Positions 7,812 to 17,540 are shown, numbered from the stretch's first letter. The stretch: 48,668 nt of DNA from Senegalia massiliensis (GCF_009911265.1 NZ_QXXA01000018.1:1-48668); one strand, 5' to 3'. Translations and numbers: made by a program. The notes: generated from the letters alone by a model not told the origin.

Positions 7812-8889
7812 AATTTGATAAAACTTCTTTAAGTAAAGTTATAAATTTTTTATTTTGTTCTTCTGTTCCTATAGTAACTCTTATCCATGTTCCTGTTATA
7901 GGTCTTATTATCAAGCCTCTTTTTTGAAGCTCTATAAATATTTCCTCTGAATCTATATTAACATTAACAAATATATGGTTAGTTTCAGAAGGTGCATATT
8001 CTAAGTTTAATTTATCGAATTCATTATATAGGTACTCTTTACCTTCTTTATTTATTCGATAGCAACTTTCTACGAATTCATTATCTTTTAAAGCTTCAAC
8101 TGCTGCAATCTGTGCAAGTGAATTTACATTGAAAGGTCCTCTAATTTTGTTTATATTTTCAATTATTTCTTCGCTTGCCATAGTATAACCTACTCTTAAA
8201 GCAGCAAGGCCATACATTTTAGAAAACGTTCTCATTATGATTAGATTAGAATATTTTTTTAAAAGTTTTAAATTATCCTTTGGATAATCATCTCTTGTTA
8301 CATATTCTCTATAAGCTTCATCATAAACTACTATTATATTTTCAGGAACTTTTTCTAAAAAATTCAATAATTCTTTTTCACTAAACATAGTACCTGTAGG
8401 GTTATTTGGATTACAGATCCAAATTAATTTTGTATTTTTTGTAATGGCATTTATCATACCATTTAAATCATAAGTCCAATTTTTAAGTGGAACTATTTTA
8501 GGAATGCCACCCATCATAATGGCTGTAGAGATATATCTTGGGAAAGTTATATCTGCCATTATAACTTCATCACCTTTATTTATAAATGTTTTTGATATCA
8601 TATCTACCATTTCATCAGACCCACTACTTGGAAGTATCTGTTCCGGTTTTAAATCTAATTTTTTAGCAAGTTCATCTTTTAATATAGTTGTATTTCCATC
8701 CGGATAAATTGCTAAATTATCAATAGATTTGATTAGTTTTTCTTTTACTTTTTCTGAAGTACCCATGGGATTTTCATTAGATGCAAGCTTTATAACTTCC
8801 TTTAATCCATATTCTTTTTTTACATCTTCTATAGGCTTCCCTGGCCTATAAGCTTTTAAATCTTTAATTTCATCTCTAAATTTTATCAT
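7810..8889 (-). CDS. hisC: Histidinol-phosphate aminotransferase (class I/II PLP aminotransferase)
   Basis: This 359-residue PLP enzyme of fold type I has the typical HisC landmarks: SNENPMGT near residue 38, NPNNPTGT at 160-167, the PLP-ring aspartate D190 in VVYDEAY, and the Schiff-base lysine K224 in TFSKMYGLAALRVGY. HisC converts imidazole-acetol phosphate and glutamate to histidinol phosphate, and many HisC enzymes also transaminate aromatic amino acids. No other histidine genes are nearby, so the aromatic role is a serious alternative. A G-rich ribosome binding site (8896-8901 on the minus strand) precedes the ATG. It appears monocistronic. Confidence 0.88.
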   Translation of the reverse strand: MIKFRDEIKDLKAYRPGKPIEDVKKEYGLKEVIKLASNENPMGTSEKVKEKLIKSIDNLAIYPDGNTTILKDELAKKLDLKPEQILPSSGSDEMVDMISKTFINKGDEVIMADITFPRYISTAIMMGGIPKIVPLKNWTYDLNGMINAITKNTKLIWICNPNNPTGTMFSEKELLNFLEKVPENIIVVYDEAYREYVTRDDYPKDNLKLLKKYSNLIIMRTFSKMYGLAALRVGYTMASEEIIENINKIRGPFNVNSLAQIAAVEALKDNEFVESCYRINKEGKEYLYNEFDKLNLEYAPSETNHIFVNVNIDSEEIFIELQKRGLIIRPITGTWIRVTIGTEEQNKKFITLLKEVLSN

Positions 8890-9126
8890 TTAATAGCCCC
8901 CCTAGTTGTTAATAGAAATACAATTTTAATTTAATTATATCACACTAGCTAGAAAAGATTTGTTAAAATATTTTTAAAATTCTAACGAAGGGGTATATAT
9001 CCTATGATTTAACCTTAAAAGTTCTATATAAATTTTAAATTTAATAATATAAAGAAGGAGATTTCAAATCTATGTAGAATATTATAAATAGTCAGAATAA
9101 TAAACTCTAGTTGAGGGGGAAAGTGT

Positions 9127-11202
9127 ATGTATAATTATAATGCTGATAAGATTAGAAACATAGCTTTTTTAGGACACCATAGTAGTGGTAAGACAACTTT
9201 AGTTGAATCAATGTTAATGACTACAGGAGCAATTAAGAGAAAAGGTAGAGTAGAAGATAGAAATACAATATCAGACTTTGATAAAGAAGAAAAATCAAGA
9301 GAAGTTTCTATTTACACTTCTGTTATACCATTAGAATGGAAGAATCATAAATATAATGTATTGGATACTCCAGGTTATTTTGATTTTGTAGGTGAAGTTC
9401 ATTCAGCTCTTAGAGTATCAAAAGGAGCGGTAATTGTATTAGATGCTAGTTCAGGAATAGAGGTAGGTTGTGAAAAAGCTTGGAAACTCACTAGAAAAAG
9501 AAGTACTCCAACTATTTTATATATAAATAAAATGGATAAAGAAAATATTAACTATGATAAATTAATAAATCAATTAAGAGAAAAATTTGGTAAAGCAGTT
9601 ATACCATTTCATATTCCAATAGGAAAGGAAAATGAATTTAAAGGTTTTGTTAATATAGTTGATATGAAAGCAAGAATTTATAATAAAGATAAAAAAGTAT
9701 GTGAAGATGCAGAAATTTGGCCAGAAAAAGAAGTTAAAATGGGAGATTATAGAGAAATGCTCATTGAATCAGTAGCCGAAAGTGATGATGAATTACTAGA
9801 GAAATATTTTGAAGGAGAAGAATTTACAGAGGAAGAAATACACATTGGTTTACGTAAAGGAGTTATTGAAGGTAAACTTATACCAGTTCTTATAGGTTCT
9901 GCTACATTAAATGTGGGTACAGAAACACTTTTAAATATGATGTGGGATTATCTACCTTCTCCAACTGATTTAGAAAAACCAAGTGGAATAAATCCAAATA
10001 ATAATAAAGAAGAAGAAAGAAATATAAAAGATGAAGAACCATTTTCAGCGACAGTATTTAAAACTATTGCAGATCCATATTTAGGAAAGATTTCACTATT
10101 TCAAGTAAGAAGTGGAATATTGAAAAAAGATGATGAAGTATATAATTCAAACACTGAAGAAATAGAAAAAATAGGAAATATATTTATGTTAAGAGGTAAA
10201 GAGCAAATAGAAGTAAATGAAGTTCATGCTGGAGATATTGGAGCAGTTTCAAAATTAAACAATACACATACTGGTGATACAATATGTAATAAAGATAATC
10301 CTATTATTTATGAAAATATACACTTTCCAAAACCAACATTGTTTATGGCTGCTAGACCAGTAAATAAAAATGATGAAGAAAAGATAGGTCAAGCTCTTCA
10401 AAAATTATTAGAAGAAGATAAGACCTTTAGTGTAGAAAGAAATAATGAAACTAAAGAACTTTTAATTGGAGGACAAGGAAATACACAATTAGAAGTAATT
10501 AAAAATAAATTAAAAAATGATTTTGGAGTTACTATTGAATTATCAGATCCTAAAATTGCATATAGAGAAACTATAAAAGGAATTTCAAATGTTCAAGGTA
10601 AGCATAAAAAACAATCTGGTGGAGCAGGACAATATGGTGATGTTATAATAAAATTTGAACCCTCAACAGAAGAATTTATATTTGAAGAAGAGATATTCGG
10701 TGGGGCAGTACCAAGACAATATATACCAGCTGTAGAAAAAGGGCTTAAAGAATCAGTTTTAAAAGGGCCACTTGCAGGATATCCTGTAGTTAATATAAAG
10801 TCAACATTATTAGATGGTTCATATCATCCTGTAGATTCAAATGAAATGGCTTTTAAAATAGCTGCATCATTGGCATTTAAAAAAGGAATAGAAAAGGCAG
10901 GTCCAGTACTTTTAGAACCTATTATGAGAGTAGAAATAATCATACCAGATGAGTATATGGGTGATATAATGGGGGACATGAATAAAAGACGTGGAAGAAT
11001 ATTAGGTATGGAGCCTAGAGAAGATGGTACTCAATTAGTAATAGCAGAAGCTCCCGCTGCTGAAATGTTTAAATATACTATAGATTTAAAATCCATGACT
11101 CAAGCTCGAGGAACATTTTTAATGGAATTTTCAAGATATGAAGAAGTTCCATCAAATATAAGTGAAAAAATAGTTGAAGAATATAAAAGTAAAGAAGCAT
11201 AA
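9127..11202 (+). CDS. Elongation factor G-like translational GTPase (EF-G2 type)
   Basis: This 691-residue translational GTPase has the EF-G domain order. The G domain shows G1 GHHSSGKT (16-23), G3 DTPG (80-83), G4 NKMD (134-137) and a G5-like GSA; domains II to V follow, with the C-terminal part RVEIIIPDEYMGDIMGDMNKRRGRILGM. It differs from canonical FusA in the switch I segment (REVSI in place of RGITI) and lacks rpsL-rpsG-tuf neighbours. It is therefore probably the paralogue often called EF-G2, whose role in ribosome function is poorly defined. An AT-rich 237-bp leader and AGTTGAGGGGG precede the ATG; its own terminator follows. Confidence 0.88.
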   Translation: MYNYNADKIRNIAFLGHHSSGKTTLVESMLMTTGAIKRKGRVEDRNTISDFDKEEKSREVSIYTSVIPLEWKNHKYNVLDTPGYFDFVGEVHSALRVSKGAVIVLDASSGIEVGCEKAWKLTRKRSTPTILYINKMDKENINYDKLINQLREKFGKAVIPFHIPIGKENEFKGFVNIVDMKARIYNKDKKVCEDAEIWPEKEVKMGDYREMLIESVAESDDELLEKYFEGEEFTEEEIHIGLRKGVIEGKLIPVLIGSATLNVGTETLLNMMWDYLPSPTDLEKPSGINPNNNKEEERNIKDEEPFSATVFKTIADPYLGKISLFQVRSGILKKDDEVYNSNTEEIEKIGNIFMLRGKEQIEVNEVHAGDIGAVSKLNNTHTGDTICNKDNPIIYENIHFPKPTLFMAARPVNKNDEEKIGQALQKLLEEDKTFSVERNNETKELLIGGQGNTQLEVIKNKLKNDFGVTIELSDPKIAYRETIKGISNVQGKHKKQSGGAGQYGDVIIKFEPSTEEFIFEEEIFGGAVPRQYIPAVEKGLKESVLKGPLAGYPVVNIKSTLLDGSYHPVDSNEMAFKIAASLAFKKGIEKAGPVLLEPIMRVEIIIPDEYMGDIMGDMNKRRGRILGMEPREDGTQLVIAEAPAAEMFKYTIDLKSMTQARGTFLMEFSRYEEVPSNISEKIVEEYKSKEA

Positions 11203-11230
11203 TAAAGCTCGCCAATTGGCGAGCTTTATT
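11201..11230 (+). terminator. Terminator after the EF-G-like gene
   Basis: A 30-bp perfect palindrome AATAAAGCTCGCCAATTGGC... (11201-11230) begins at the stop codon. Its 3' arm ends TTTATTAT, so the T-tract is short but the GC-rich stem is strong. A second, weaker repeat (11249-11258 with 11270-11279) follows. Confidence 0.75.
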
Positions 11231-11344
11231 ATGTGTTTCAGATATGGGATTTAGAGTAGGTAAAATAAATACTCTAAATTATATGAATTATATAATCAAA
11301 ATTTTTGACCATAAATAAATTAAATTTAAACTTAAAATTCCAAT

Positions 11345-11359
11345 TGACAAACATTATCA
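11345..11359 (+). promoter_or_regulatory. Fur-box-like site upstream of the methyltransferase gene
   Basis: TGACAAACATTATCA matches the 7-1-7 Fur consensus TGATAATnATTATCA at 12 of 14 defined positions. It overlaps a TTGACA (11344-11349), so a bound Fur-type repressor would cover the -35 element. This suggests iron-responsive control; it is inference from similarity. Confidence 0.5.
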
Positions 11360-11411
11360 ATTAGAATAGACTAAATATATGCTAGGCATACAATAAGGAG
11401 GGATTTGTTTA

Positions 11412-12371
11412 ATGACATATTTAGATCTTTATATACAAATTGATAAATACTTGGAATCTAAACTTTTCTTCCAAGTTGTAGAAATGAAAATTTTTGATTA
11501 TTTTCATCATTCTACAACAAAAGAAAAAGTTGCACAAGAAATGAAAATATCTATAAAGAGATTAGAACCTTTATTAAGAGTTCTAATAAAATTAGGATGG
11601 GTAGAAAAGGATAATGAAAAATTAATTAACAATGAAAAGGTTGATAAATTTTTGTATAGTAAAAGTTCATACTATATAGGTGAAATACTTATTATAAAAA
11701 AAGAGTTATTAGATTTTGAACATATAGGTAATCTATTAAATGGAGAAGAATCAAAATCTAAAAGAATTTATGATTTTGATAGGATGTTAGATGTAGGTGC
11801 AAAGGAAATAGAGTATTTTAGAGTAGATACATTGATAAAAGAGGCAGCACAACTTTTTGAAAGTGAGTCTGTTAAATCTATTTTAGATTTAGGAGGTGGC
11901 TCTGGTTTATTTGCTCTAGAGTTGGCATTGTTGTATCCAGAAGCTCAGGTTAGATTATTTGATAGAAGGTCTGTTTTAGATAGGGCTAAATCATATATAA
12001 AAAAGAGAGTTCCTTTAGATAGATTAGATTATCAAGAAGGAGACTTTATAAGTGATGATTTTGGTAAAGATTATGATTTAATTATTGCATCAGGTATTAT
12101 AGATTTTGCCTATAATGATGTGAAAGCTTTCTTGAGAAAACTAAAGGATGGAATTGCATCCAATGGATATATTTTCTTATACTCAGCTTCTCTTTTAAAG
12201 GATGATGCATTAATAAATAGAGAACTTAGATGGCTATCAGGTAGACTTCGTTCTAATCTTGTTACTGTATCAAAGGAAGAAATTGAACATGGATTAGAAG
12301 ATGCAGGACTTGAAGTAGTTAAAAAAACAGAGGATTTGCTTTATCCTATTTGGATTTTGAGGAGGATTTAA
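11412..12371 (+). CDS. Class I SAM-dependent methyltransferase with N-terminal winged-helix (O-methyltransferase type)
   Basis: This 319-residue protein resembles acetylserotonin/hydroxyneurosporene-type O-methyltransferases. Residues 1-100 form a dimerisation/winged-helix region, followed by a Rossmann methyltransferase domain with motif I DLGGGSG (159-165), an acidic ribose-binding end LFDRR near 180, and EGDF...YDLIIASG. It should methylate a small molecule using SAM; the substrate is unknown. AGGAGG precedes the ATG. The stop overlaps the start of the following MarR gene by one base (taATG), so the two are translationally coupled. With a Fur-like site in front and an AraC/ABC pair behind, it may modify or sense an iron-related metabolite; that is inference. 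Confidence 0.85.
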   Translation: MTYLDLYIQIDKYLESKLFFQVVEMKIFDYFHHSTTKEKVAQEMKISIKRLEPLLRVLIKLGWVEKDNEKLINNEKVDKFLYSKSSYYIGEILIIKKELLDFEHIGNLLNGEESKSKRIYDFDRMLDVGAKEIEYFRVDTLIKEAAQLFESESVKSILDLGGGSGLFALELALLYPEAQVRLFDRRSVLDRAKSYIKKRVPLDRLDYQEGDFISDDFGKDYDLIIASGIIDFAYNDVKAFLRKLKDGIASNGYIFLYSASLLKDDALINRELRWLSGRLRSNLVTVSKEEIEHGLEDAGLEVVKKTEDLLYPIWILRRI

Positions 12372-12823
12372 TGAATGAAACGAAAGTGAAATTGGTAAAT
12401 TCATTTATTGCCATGATTGAAAAAGTAGCCAATGGAAATATTAATATTTTAGATTTTGGCTCTGAGGATATGACCTTTTACCGAGGTGAAATTCACATAT
12501 TAAAGAAAATTGGAGATGAGTTAGGAGTTTATAGTTCTGAAATAGCAAGAGATATGGGAGTTACAAGGGCTGTAATTCATAAGACTGTAAAAAAGCTAGA
12601 AAACAGAGGTTTGGTTTATAAGTTGGAAGATGATTTAAATAAGAGAAGAAAAAAATTATATTTGACTGAAAAAGGGAAATATGTGTATAAGCTGCATGAA
12701 GAGTATCATGAAGAACATGACAAGGCTTTTTTTGACTTTATTCATTCTCTTAATCGTGAAGAAAATCAATTAATAATGGAATTTTTAAAAAGAAGCAACG
12801 AATTAATGGATAAATATTTTTAG
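12371..12823 (+). CDS. MarR-family transcriptional regulator
   Basis: This winged-helix repressor of 150 residues has the MarR-type helix-turn-helix VYSSEIARDMGVTRAVIHKTVKKLENRGLV followed by the wing KLEDDLNKRRKKLYLTEKG and a C-terminal dimerisation helix (described by its key elements: EIARDMGVTR and VKKLENRGLV). The start is ATG at 12371 because AGGAGGA (12360-12366) lies at good spacing; an upstream in-frame TTG at 12350 would be inside the methyltransferase gene without its own site. It is co-transcribed with the methyltransferase and probably controls it or the neighbouring AraC/ABC genes in response to a small ligand. Confidence 0.85.
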   Translation: MNETKVKLVNSFIAMIEKVANGNINILDFGSEDMTFYRGEIHILKKIGDELGVYSSEIARDMGVTRAVIHKTVKKLENRGLVYKLEDDLNKRRKKLYLTEKGKYVYKLHEEYHEEHDKAFFDFIHSLNREENQLIMEFLKRSNELMDKYF

Positions 12824-12889
12824 AGGGGATAATGAAAAAAATAGATGAAATTATATATTACAGGTTTAGCATGATAAAAATATAATTAG

Positions 12890-12904
12890 TGATAACAATT
12901 GTAA
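12890..12904 (+). promoter_or_regulatory. Weak Fur-box-like site upstream of the AraC-type regulator
   Basis: TGATAACAATTGTAA matches TGATAATnATTATCA at 11 of 14 positions. It lies about 40 bp before the AraC-type start. Weak alone; noted because the leader regions on both sides of this cluster carry similar sites. Confidence 0.3.
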
Positions 12905-12942
12905 ATTAGCATATTAAGTATATAAATAAAATAGGAGTTAAA

Positions 12943-13941
12943 ATGGAAGAATATAGAAATATAAATGAAATATATTTTGATTTAATGGAAAATAACTTTT
13001 TAAATAAAACTGTAACAAAACCCACATCTGTTGAATACAAGGTAAAGGATTATTTAGGTTGTGGAGTTATAAATAGAATTATACTAAATAAGGGTCTAGA
13101 ATTTTGTGTATGTAAAAACCATACTTTTAGTAGAAAACTTCTAAATTCCCAATTAAATGAAAAGCAATTTGTAGAAATTACTTATTGTATAGATGGAGAA
13201 GCAACTGTTAACTTAGATATTCATAAAGATTTTATTAAATTTAAAAAAGGCGATTTAATATTTTATAGGAATCACAATTTATCTCAATCAGAATGTTTTA
13301 ATATAGAGTTGAAAAACTATACAGGTATTACAGTAGGTATAGATGATAATATGCTTAAGAAATTTTTCTTTTCTGAATGTGAGGAAACTATGCTAAAACA
13401 GTGGGAAAAATCTTTGAATGTCATATTTGGAGAATGTACTCACTTAAAAGTAAAAGCTCCTCCAGTGATAGAATGGGATATGAAAGAGCTGCTTAATTAT
13501 AATTTTAAAGATGTTACAAGTTTTCTTTTGTGTCAAAGTAAACTTATAGAAGTTATATCTAAAAGCATAAACTATGGAATAAGTAAAAGAACAGATATAA
13601 CTCTGACAAAGCTAGACAAAGAATATATATGCAAAGCTAAAGATATATTGACTAGAAATATAGAGTATCCACCTAGTATAGAAGCGTTGTCTGAAATGTG
13701 CAATACAAATTCTTACAAGCTAAAGAAAGGATTTAAAGAATTATTTAATAAGACACCATATGGTTATTTAAGAGAAGTTAGAATGTACAAAGGTAAGTAC
13801 TTATTAGAAAATACAGATATGAATATATCAGAAATAGCTAGTTGTGTAGGATATACTAATCCTAGTAAATTTTCAGAAGCATTTAAAATTAAATTTAATA
13901 TAACTCCCAGTGAGTATAGACAAGTTCATAAAAACATTTAA
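12943..13941 (+). CDS. AraC-family transcriptional regulator (YbtA/PchR-like)
   Basis: This 332-residue regulator has an N-terminal cupin-like ligand domain and a C-terminal AraC double helix-turn-helix at about residues 225-330 (ILTRNIEYPPSIEALSEMCN, then YLLENTDMNISEIASCVGY and FSEAFKIKFNITPSEYR). The layout and position directly before a pair of siderophore-type ABC subunits resemble YbtA/PchR regulators, which activate iron-transport genes when they bind a ferric siderophore. AGGAG (12932-12936) precedes the ATG. It follows the MarR gene by 119 bp, so it probably has its own promoter, with a weak Fur-like site in it. Confidence 0.85.
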   Translation: MEEYRNINEIYFDLMENNFLNKTVTKPTSVEYKVKDYLGCGVINRIILNKGLEFCVCKNHTFSRKLLNSQLNEKQFVEITYCIDGEATVNLDIHKDFIKFKKGDLIFYRNHNLSQSECFNIELKNYTGITVGIDDNMLKKFFFSECEETMLKQWEKSLNVIFGECTHLKVKAPPVIEWDMKELLNYNFKDVTSFLLCQSKLIEVISKSINYGISKRTDITLTKLDKEYICKAKDILTRNIEYPPSIEALSEMCNTNSYKLKKGFKELFNKTPYGYLREVRMYKGKYLLENTDMNISEIASCVGYTNPSKFSEAFKIKFNITPSEYRQVHKNI

Positions 13942-14010
13942 GTCCATAAATTATATTTAAATATTATTTATGGCTTTTTATTTTGGAGTATAAAAAATAC
14001 TTAGTGGAGT

Positions 14011-14025
14011 TGAGAATCATTTTCA
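14011..14025 (+). promoter_or_regulatory. Fur-box-like site upstream of the ABC transporter pair
   Basis: TGAGAATCATTTTCA is a near-palindrome matching TGATAATnATTATCA at 12 of 14 defined positions. It lies 38 bp before the first ABC gene. It is one of the two best Fur-like sites in the window and supports iron-repressed expression of the transporter. Confidence 0.55.
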
Positions 14026-14062
14026 ATAAATGTAAAATACGAGATAGAAGGGAGTGGAAAAA

Positions 14063-15814
14063 GTGAAAAAAGAGTCAAATTTAAGTTATTTACTATATTT
14101 AGCTGGAGGTGAAAAAGTAAAACTACTTTTATCAGTTATTTTAAGTGTTATAAGTTCGATATTAGCATTCGCACCTTTTATTATTATTTACAAAATGATA
14201 ATGATATTATTTGAAGGTAATGTGGTTTATAAAGAGGTAGTTAATTTAGCAATATTAGCAACAATTATTATATTATTAAGGATAGTATTTTTTGTTGCAT
14301 CAGGTGCATTTTCTCATGTGGCTGCATTTAATATTTTATACAATATAAGAATGAAAATAATAAAACACATGGGAAATTTAAATCTAGGTTTTTTTACAAA
14401 TAAGACTTCTGGTGAATTGAAAAAAATCATAAATGAAGATATAGAAAAAATGGAAAACTTCTTAGCTCATCATATACCGGACATATCTGCAGCAGTAGTA
14501 GCACCACTTATTATGTTTATTTATCTTTTTTATCTAAACTATAAAATGGCATTAGTTTTATTGATCCCTATAGTTATAGGAATGGTAGCTCAAAGAATGA
14601 TGTTTAAAGGTTTTCAAAAGAGAATGGCTCATTATTTTAATCTGCTTGAAAATATGAACTCAAGTATAGTTCAGTTTATTCAAGGAATATCTATAATGAA
14701 AGCTTTTAATGTATCTTCGTTATCTTTTGAGAGGTATAGGAAATCCATAGAGGAATATGCTGATTATTGGAAAGAGATAACGAATACTAATTCACAATCA
14801 TATTCAATATTTTTAGTTATTATGGATTCAGGCTTGTTATTTACAATACCTTTAGGAGGTTACTTCTATGTTAATAGTGACATAGATTTAGGAACTTATC
14901 TATTGTTTATAGTTATAAGTATGGGATTTTTTAATTCCTTCAAAACATTACTAGAATTAGGGTCAAATTTTTCCATGATATTTGAAGGCGTAAAAAAAGT
15001 CAAAGACATTTTAGATATGCCTAAACAAAAATCAGGAACATATTTACTCGATAAAAATAAGAGTTATGATATAGAAATAAAAAATGTTACATTTAAATAT
15101 GAAGATAAAGATGTATTAAAAAATATAAATACTAAGCTTGAAAAAGGAACTATCAATGCGTTTGTAGGTGCATCTGGAGCAGGAAAAACTACATTAGCAC
15201 AGCTAATAGGAAGATTTTGGGATGTAAACAATGGAGATATATTAATAGACAATAAAAATATAAAAGATATATCTATGGAAAACTTAATGGAATCTGTAGC
15301 TTTTGTATTTCAAGATATATTTATGTTAAATGACACTATATACGAAAATATTAAAATGGGGAATGAAACTGTAACAAAAGAAGAAGTAGTAAAGGCAGCC
15401 AAGAAGGCTCAAATACATGATTTTATAATAACATTGCCTAATGGATATGAAACTAAAATAGGAGAAGATGGTATAAAACTTAGCGGTGGAGAAAAACAAA
15501 GAGTATCTATAGCAAGGGCAATATTAAAAGATGCTCCTATTATAATATTTGATGAAGCTACATCTTTTTCGGATATAGAAAATGAAAGAAAAATACAAAT
15601 AGCTCTTGAAAATATGCTAAAAGGAAAAACAACTATAATGATAGCTCATAGACTTCACACTATAAAAAATGTAGATAAGATAGTCGTGTTTGATAAAGGA
15701 GAGATAAAAGAAGAAGGTAACCACAATAAATTATTAAGTAAAAATAGACTATATAAAGACATGTGGGAAACTTATATAGAAAGTGAAAAACTAGTAATAA
15801 AAGGAGGTGCTTAG
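14063..15814 (+). CDS. ABC transporter subunit, fused TMD-NBD (siderophore-import type, first of pair)
   Basis: About 583 residues: six membrane helices in the first 300 residues, then an ATPase with Walker A GASGAGKTT (about residue 368), signature LSGGEKQR (about 472) and Walker B IIIFDEATSFSD. The half-transporter would pair with the next gene product as a heterodimer. The arrangement AraC regulator plus two exporter-fold ABC subunits resembles YbtPQ and IrtAB, which import ferric siderophores despite their exporter fold; a drug or peptide exporter is the alternative. I choose GTG 14063 over GTG 14054: AAGGGAG (14048-14054) lies 8 bases before 14063 but overlaps the earlier codon. The D-loop position reads FSD where LD is usual. 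Confidence 0.85.
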   Translation: MKKESNLSYLLYLAGGEKVKLLLSVILSVISSILAFAPFIIIYKMIMILFEGNVVYKEVVNLAILATIIILLRIVFFVASGAFSHVAAFNILYNIRMKIIKHMGNLNLGFFTNKTSGELKKIINEDIEKMENFLAHHIPDISAAVVAPLIMFIYLFYLNYKMALVLLIPIVIGMVAQRMMFKGFQKRMAHYFNLLENMNSSIVQFIQGISIMKAFNVSSLSFERYRKSIEEYADYWKEITNTNSQSYSIFLVIMDSGLLFTIPLGGYFYVNSDIDLGTYLLFIVISMGFFNSFKTLLELGSNFSMIFEGVKKVKDILDMPKQKSGTYLLDKNKSYDIEIKNVTFKYEDKDVLKNINTKLEKGTINAFVGASGAGKTTLAQLIGRFWDVNNGDILIDNKNIKDISMENLMESVAFVFQDIFMLNDTIYENIKMGNETVTKEEVVKAAKKAQIHDFIITLPNGYETKIGEDGIKLSGGEKQRVSIARAILKDAPIIIFDEATSFSDIENERKIQIALENMLKGKTTIMIAHRLHTIKNVDKIVVFDKGEIKEEGNHNKLLSKNRLYKDMWETYIESEKLVIKGGA

Positions 15815-15815
15815 G

Positions 15816-17540
15816 ATGATAAGTATGATAAAAAGCGTAATAGGAGAAGATGCTAAAAAGTTACGACTACCAATTTTACTTATGTTTTTAGATAGTGTAG
15901 GTTTTATGGTTTTTATAGGCGTTTTATACAATGTACTTATGGATATAAACAATAATTCATTTAGCATGGATAAAGTTAAAATGTATACTGTTATTCTTAT
16001 AATAGCCTTCGTATTTAGATGCATAATGGTAAGTGTAGGTTATAAGTTAAATCATCTTAGAGGGTCTGATATTATAAAAGATATGAGAGTAAGCTTAGGA
16101 GATCATATAAGAAGTCTAAACTTAGGTTATTTTAATAAAAATAGTATAGGAAATTTAATGAGCATACTAACTTCTGATGTAACTGAATTTGAAAGAATTT
16201 TAACACATAGTTTAGGGGAAATTATAAAGGCAGTTGTGCTAATACCGTATATAACTGTAATATCATTTTTTATAGATACTAAAATTGCTCTAGCTCAACT
16301 TATAACTATAGTAATAGGTATACCTATTTTAAAAATAAGTGGTAATATGGCACAAAAGTTTGGGCTAAGAAAAAGAGCTGTATTAAGCGATGTAATATCT
16401 AGAATAATTGAGTACATAAATGGTGTAAAAGTATTTAAAGCACATAACCAAACGGGAGATAAATTTAAAAGGTTAGAAAGCTCCTTTAAAAATTTTAAGA
16501 AAGAGAGCATAATGATTGAACTTTCTGTAGCACCATTTGTATTGGCGTTTCAAATATTATCTGACTTTATACTTCCTGTAGTGCTATTAGTAGGAACATA
16601 TACGCTTTTAGGAGGAAGTATAAATGAAAAAACCCTTATAACATTTTTAATTATAAGTCTTTCTTTAACAAATATATTAAAATCACTATCATTGCAGTAT
16701 CCACAGTATAAAACATTAAAACTTTCAGCAAAAAAGATAAATGATGCTTATGCTAAAAAGCCTTTACAATACAGTACAGACAATGTAAATTTTAAAAATT
16801 TTGATATAGAGTTTAAAAATGTTTCATTTGCATATGAGAAAGATAAACAAATACTTAAAGGTATAAATTTTAAAGCTAAGGAAGGAACAACTACAGCATT
16901 AGTAGGCCCTTCTGGCTCTGGTAAAACTACTATAACTAGTCTTATAGCTAGATTTTGGGACAATGATAGTGGAGAAATACAAATAGGAGGAAATAATATA
17001 ACTAAAGTAAATCCAGATTATTTACTTAAACAGATGAGTGTAGTATTCCAAGATGTATATCTTTTAAACGACACTGTATTAAATAATATTAAGTTAGGCA
17101 AACCAGATGCTAAGTATGAAGAAGTAGTAAGAGCAGCAAAGCTTGCTAATTGTCATGATTTTATAGAAGATTTTAAAGATAAATATGATACCATGATAGG
17201 AGAAGGGGGTTCTACTTTATCAGGAGGAGAAAAACAAAGAATATCAATAGCAAGAGCAATATTAAAAGACTCGCCAATTATACTTTTAGACGAAGCCACA
17301 GCATCTCTTGATGCAGATAATGAAATAGAAATACAAAGATCTCTTCAAAAATTAACAGAAGGTAAAACAGTAATAGTTATAGCACATAAGCTAAATACTA
17401 TAGTAAATGCGGATCAAATAATAGTGCTTAATAATGGTGAAATTGAAGAAATAGGAAATCATGAAAAGTTAGTTAAAAATAAAAAGCGTTACTATAACAT
17501 GTATAAAGAACAAGAAAAAGCTAAAGGGTGGGCTGTATAA
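15816..17540 (+). CDS. ABC transporter subunit, fused TMD-NBD (second of pair)
   Basis: 574 residues with N-terminal membrane helices (about 15-300) and an ATPase domain with Walker A GPSGSGKTT (about 363), signature LSGGEKQR (about 467) and Walker B IILLDEATASLD. It starts one base after the stop of its partner, with AAGGAGGTG (15801-15808) inside the partner's last codons; ATG 15816 is preferred over the GTG that overlaps that site. The tight coupling indicates a heterodimer. With the Fur-like operator and the AraC gene upstream, iron-siderophore uptake is the leading guess. Confidence 0.87.
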   Translation: MISMIKSVIGEDAKKLRLPILLMFLDSVGFMVFIGVLYNVLMDINNNSFSMDKVKMYTVILIIAFVFRCIMVSVGYKLNHLRGSDIIKDMRVSLGDHIRSLNLGYFNKNSIGNLMSILTSDVTEFERILTHSLGEIIKAVVLIPYITVISFFIDTKIALAQLITIVIGIPILKISGNMAQKFGLRKRAVLSDVISRIIEYINGVKVFKAHNQTGDKFKRLESSFKNFKKESIMIELSVAPFVLAFQILSDFILPVVLLVGTYTLLGGSINEKTLITFLIISLSLTNILKSLSLQYPQYKTLKLSAKKINDAYAKKPLQYSTDNVNFKNFDIEFKNVSFAYEKDKQILKGINFKAKEGTTTALVGPSGSGKTTITSLIARFWDNDSGEIQIGGNNITKVNPDYLLKQMSVVFQDVYLLNDTVLNNIKLGKPDAKYEEVVRAAKLANCHDFIEDFKDKYDTMIGEGGSTLSGGEKQRISIARAILKDSPIILLDEATASLDADNEIEIQRSLQKLTEGKTVIVIAHKLNTIVNADQIIVLNNGEIEEIGNHEKLVKNKKRYYNMYKEQEKAKGWAV

